NCBI GenBank assembly: GCA_032358255.1
Contig: JAULBX010005220.1
Span: 1-64,000, forward strand
Direction: 5' to 3'
Source of the DNA: Heterotrichella gracilis
Lineage: Eukaryota > Sar > Xanthophyceae > Tribonematales > Xanthonemataceae
Length of the DNA: 64,000 nucleotides
Under the pieces are notes generated by a model. That model saw only the letters and a list, made by a program, of their open reading frames with translations. It was not told the DNA's origin and did not search any database. Position numbers and translations under genes: made by a program. Below are positions 59,620 to 64,000 of this stretch, piece by piece. Position 1 is the first letter of the stretch. Each line of letters opens with the position of its first letter.

Positions 59620-60853
59620 CTTGTGCGCAGTGTTCCAAGCAACCAGTCGTCAATTGGGTAGCGTTGCGCCTCAAGACCGTATAATTTTAGTTATATAGCC
59701 CCACGCTTACACAGCCTTGCTGCACTGTCCCAGTGGGGTGCTGCAGGTTGGAGGAGATCACCGCATTGGTGCAGCGGGGCTGACGGGTGATTGCCACGCT
59801 GGTGTGGAGAGAGGAATAGGATTGCACAGCATTCCTCCACAATCCCGAACATGAACACCAATTCGGCAAAGCCCCCGACAACGCCCACATGCAAAAGGAG
59901 GGCCAGGAAGGAATATTCCTTGCGAGGCATGTCCGCTTCTGCGCCGCAAAAAAAGCGACTTTTTTTGAACGATTAAAAAACACAGGACATACTCAAGTGC
60001 CCTCCAAAAACACGTGGCGGCACATGGGCACTAGTGTGAAACATCCCCGTTTTTTGATTGAGTATTATGCCGTGCCGGTGAATGGGCTTGCAATGAATGT
60101 TTCTTGGCACCTGAGAATGAGGAGGACGCCTCCTTGTTGACCTCAATGCACCTTGTGGCAAGTATTTGACCAGGCCGGTGGAGCTTAGACTCACCACACA
60201 TCCGCTGTTTGTAGCAGTCAAACTTAGACCCATTTTTTGGGGTGGCCCCGTTGACTGGCACATGGTCAATCTCCCTGCGGGCAAGCGCTCTACGACTACT
60301 TATGGGTTTAGTCTGTGCCTTGGCTGTTGGAATGTCAAGGGAGGTGGTCCGGTAAGAAGCTCTGGTGGTGTCGGCCCTTCCTTCGTTTTCCAGAGGCCCA
60401 CAGATGCCGTGGAACCCCGCCGAGATGTACGGCGACCTACTGCAGTTGATTAACAAATAACACGTACAACTACACGGAAGTTTCGGACAGCAAAACCGCT
60501 TGGAAGCTGAGGTGCGATGCATGCACGTTGCAAGTTGCCTGGCCCCACTGTTTGTGTTCTTTCCAGTGTGTCCACATGGTTTTCACACCTGACAAAGCCT
60601 GCTTCCTCTCAGTGGCCCAAGCACACAGGTGCTTGTGCATTCACTTGCTAATTGTACATGCAATCTACGTGCTGCAGATACATGAGCATGTTAGGGTTGA
60701 CCAGTCCCACTCCAAACTAGAACCTGGATAAGCAATGGCAAGTGGTGAACCAGATTGGTGACTCTTTCCTGCAGGCACCCATCTGGAACCAGTGACCTGA
60801 ACAGCGCAGCACACACGCAACCGGCTGGGGTGTATAACCGCACTCTGGCTGCC
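59620..60853. other. Divergent spacer phosphatase / kinesin, no firm gene
   Basis: 1.2 kb between opposed starts. A minus-strand frame at 59691-59930 has a hydrophobic stretch (FLALLLHVGVVGGFAELVFM), but no partner exons or family were found, so it is left uncalled. Confidence 0.45.
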
Positions 60854-63800
60854 ATGTCTTCCGAAAACACCAGAAAAGCTAGGTACATGCAAACAACCAA
60901 GTCAGCACAGTCTCGCCAAGGTGCCAGCGATGAAAACACTCAGCCAGCGGCAGTGCAGCCTTCCAAGAAGGACAAGATGCGCATACCAGTGGCTTCTTTG
61001 TCTAGCTCTAGCTCCACGGTATGGCACGTTGCCTAGCCTAGCATTTGGCAGACCCTGACAAGTTTCTTGCAACTATCTGGCCAAACGTATTACCAAACCC
61101 CAGGGATGCACTGCTTATAACCAGGACTTGCTTGGTTATACTTCTGTGATGCTTTGCTCACGGCATACCTTGTGTGCCAGCTGCTCTGCCAGTCTACGGC
61201 ACTTCCAACTGTGGCGACCTATGTTCCTCACACTCGCAGGGCTCCAAAACACCAAGGCCAGGATCAGCTAAGACCCGTGGGAACCCAATGACTCCTAGGG
61301 AGAGGCCCCGGACTGCAAATGCCATGTCTGCCACAGCACACACGCCCAGGGGTGTTGCCGCCCAAAGTGCACCGGGCACCCCAAGAAACCTGACAGGGGC
61401 AGACTGGCATTTTGAGGAGGCCATACCAGGTCTAGCAGATGAAGAAGTATCATCTTCTAGCGACAATGTGCAGGTTAGTGAAGCAGTTCAATTTTAAAAG
61501 GTGTTAGTCCGTGGGCACAAGTACAACATCAAGCTGACACAAATAAATCTGCGCTGTTTGGTGTGTTTTGCCTGTCATCCTTGACCCCTATTTGCGTTCC
61601 TTGCGCACCCACCACACCAACATGTAATCGCTGTTGCTGTTGCTGTAGGTCATTGTCAGAGTACGGCCTGTGTCAGATCAGGAGAAGGAGTCGGGAGAAG
61701 GGACCCAACTGATAGTCAAGGTTGAGGGCTCGCGCTCTATCTCGGTTGACGTCCCAAGCTCAAGTGATGAGCCGCATGCTTTTACTTTTGACACTGTGGC
61801 ATCAGAGAAGACCACACAGCACGACATGTTTCTCGGTGAGTTGCAAGGGTTTACTGTGTCACCTGCAAATGCATATTGCATTTCCACCTCCAAACCTCTG
61901 ACACTTCTCAACTATATGCAGTGGCTGGCATGCCGATTGTGGAAAACGCGCTGTCTGGGTACAACTCCTCTATCTTTGCGTATGGTCAGACCGGCGCTGG
62001 GAAGACATACACCATGCTGGGGAGGTCTGTGCGGGATGCTGACAAGCACCCTGAGCAGGTGTGTTTCTGTTTGCTGCTGCCTAGTTGCCTGTTCTGTGCC
62101 TGTTGCCCTGTTTTGTGCTGACATGCAGATCTGCATGTGTGTCCTGCAGCAAGGGTTGGCACCAAGGGTTTTTGAGCACCTGTTCAAGCGGATTGAGGAG
62201 CAAGAGACTAACTCGGTACGGCATGGGCTTGCTGCAAGCACCTGCATGGGAGCAAATTGGCAATGCAATGTATCCCAGCCATGCACGCTTATCCAATTTG
62301 CTTTCATGATGATGTGCAAGCGCTTCCCTTTCCTTGTGCTGCAGGATGGCAAAACAAAATTCAATTGCAGATGCAGCTTCCTGGAGATCTACAATGAGAG
62401 CATAGCAGATTTGTTAGAGCCGAGTAAGCACAACCTCCAGATCAGGGAGGACGTGAAGAAAGGGTGCTACGTGGACGGGCTCAAAGAAGACGCAGTCGTC
62501 AACGGTATGTGTACCCACTACGATCCATACATTTGTATTTTTGCAGCCATTGCAGGAGGGCTGTTAATATGTCAGGATACAAACATTAATGTAAAATGAA
62601 ACATTTCCTGGTTGGCAAAGTCCAGTTCTACACAATGGGTCAATTGATTGCAGCTGCAGAATGCATGTATAGGCTCTGGTGCTCACACTGCAATTCATGC
62701 CTGCAGCTGCGGACTGCATGGACATCATGCGCCGGGGGATGGACAACAGGAAGATAGGGGAGACGCGCATGAACCGGGAATCCAGCCGGTCACATGCTGT
62801 GTTCACCTGTGTCATGGAGTCAAACACAGTGAATGAGAGCGGCATGCAGAGCGTGCGGTTTTCTCGGCTCAATCTCATCGATCTAGCAGGTGCGCACCCG
62901 CAATAGGTCACCTGCTATGCACATCTTACAATTGCCCAACAGTCCATCTCGACTGTCTCATTGCTCTGCTGCTTGGGCTGCTGCATCATCAAATATGGCA
63001 GGCAGTGGCCTGCTGAGCTCAGGGAGCAATGGCACTCCAATCAATGCACCTTGGCTTCACAATTTTTGCCAAATCCCTGGCATGCCACATCTGCATCAAG
63101 CCCCTCTCCATGCACAGGGAGTGAGCGCAACAAGGCCACTGGTGTGACTGGTGAGCACCTGAAGGAGGCTTGCAGCATCAACAAGTCGCTCACCACTCTG
63201 GGCAGGGTCATCAACGGCCTGGTGGAGGCGCAGCGGGCTGGGCGGAGGCATGTGCATGTGCCCTACCGGGACTCGCGACTGACGTTCCTCTTGCAGGTAG
63301 GGCTGCTCTGGTGATCCTGGTTTTGCCATTACCGCATGGCTGGCATATGATCCCCCTCTGCCATTCACCACATTGCGAGTACATTGAACACGGCCAGGTT
63401 TTCATGCACTCTACTCGGACTGCCAGATCCTGCATCATTATGTGGTTTTGTTGCAGGACTCTCTTGGGGGAAACGCCAAGACGATGATCGTGGCAAACAT
63501 CAGCCCTGCGGCTGGGTGTTCATCAGAAACTCTCAGTACCTTGAACTTCGCACGAAACGCCAAATTTATCAAGAACAAGGTAATCCTGGGATCCCTGACA
63601 TCCTGTCTCCTTACATACTTGTCAACAGGATTACCACCTCAGCTCATCATTGTGCATTTTTGTTTATTTCTTGCATGGAGTTGAAAGTTATGTGGCGCTG
63701 CATGTCTTCTACAGGCAGTCGTCAACATGGAGTCCAGGGGTGATGCGGAGGTGTTGAAACGTGAGGTGGACAGGTTGCAGCATGAGCTGCAGATACTCAA

Positions 63801-64000
63801 GAGCCAGTGCACAGACCCTCTGATTGAGGAGAATGGGCAGCTGAAGGAAAAGCTGGCTGTGTAAGTTGTATGCAACGTGGTTGATGTGCCCCCTCTCATT
63901 CATGCTGCATTGTTTATTCACTCCCCCCACAATGAATATGCTTGGTTTGGAAGCTGTTCTTGGGGGTATTGCAGTTGTAAGTGGTGCTTTCTGACAACCC
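60854..64000 (+). CDS. KIN-12/KIF15-like kinesin (3' partial)
   Basis: Exons: 60854-61018, 61240-61473, 61649-61835, 61922-62058, 62150-62215, 62345-62504, 62707-62889, 63118-63296, 63457-63579, 63715-63860, continuing past the window; phases agree. About 133 Ser/Pro/Lys-rich residues precede the motor, which opens with [13 protein letters not shown]. Motor motifs: YGQTGAGKT near residue 218, [11 protein letters not shown] (switch I) and LIDLAGSE (switch II), then [16 protein letters not shown] and [19 protein letters not shown]. The neck passes straight into coiled coil ([15 protein letters not shown]). The IKNKAVVN neck and motor order fit the kinesin-12 family, which acts in spindle and phragmoplast organisation. 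The subfamily call is by eye. Confidence 0.88.

Noticed and set aside
59691-59930. Small membrane protein on the minus strand
   Set aside because: Only one hydrophobic stretch, no partner exons, no known family and weak start context.

Overview
This window is nuclear DNA from an intron-rich green alga (Chlorophyta, probably a core chlorophyte; the genus cannot be told from here). The evidence is genes made of many short exons with GT-AG introns, often with GTGGGT or GTGAGT donors and TGCAG acceptors. Plant-type TTTAGGG-like motifs are scattered through the introns. The protein families fit too: VPS10 sortilin, MCM8, a KIN-12-like kinesin, a purple acid phosphatase and a TOM2A-like tetraspanin. 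No organellar, prokaryotic, viral, CRISPR, rRNA or tRNA gene was found. All gene models were built by hand from reading frame, splice sites and intron phase, without transcript data.

Layout. 1-6522 (+): the 3' part of a secreted WSC-module/GH39-like glycosidase. 8494-10136 (-): tetraspanin-like membrane protein. 11176-15872 (-): a protein with three predicted winged-helix (LOTUS-like) modules, a coiled coil and a six-bladed Kelch propeller. 16408-21741 (+): VPS10/sortilin-type receptor. 22546-25314 (-): organellar ribosomal protein bL25, divergent from 25612-26396 (+) cytosolic eL28. 27131-32893 (-): TFIIH subunit p62. 33680-34561 (-): TMEM14-family protein. 35071-40088 (+): DEAD-box RNA helicase, probably mitochondrial. 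41976-43939 (-): unrecognised protein. 45664-47376 (-): unrecognised multi-pass membrane protein. 47544-54010 (+): MCM8. 55603-59619 (-): purple acid phosphatase. 60854 to the window end (+): KIN-12-like kinesin, cut at the edge.

The genes are mostly housekeeping or cell-surface functions and do not form one pathway. Several pairs are divergent and may share promoters: bL25/eL28 (297 bp), the membrane protein/MCM8 (167 bp), Kelch/sortilin, TMEM14/DEAD-box and phosphatase/kinesin.

The most striking signal is a recurrent structural pattern. In at least eight genes, the edge of an exon together with its splice site and some flanking intron has been copied once or twice into the neighbouring intron (or, for the tetraspanin, beyond its last exon). 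The copies are at various stages of decay and often lie beside CCCTAAA-like motifs. One copy still forms an in-phase 21-codon cassette exon.

The window also holds a tRNA-derived SINE family: one long copy with A and B boxes and a perfect target-site duplication, two 5'-truncated copies and one fragment. There is also a 130-bp MITE-like element and a large imperfect inverted repeat inside an intron. Two probable small assembly or allelic indels interrupt otherwise good genes, one in the glycosidase linker and one in the tetraspanin third membrane helix.
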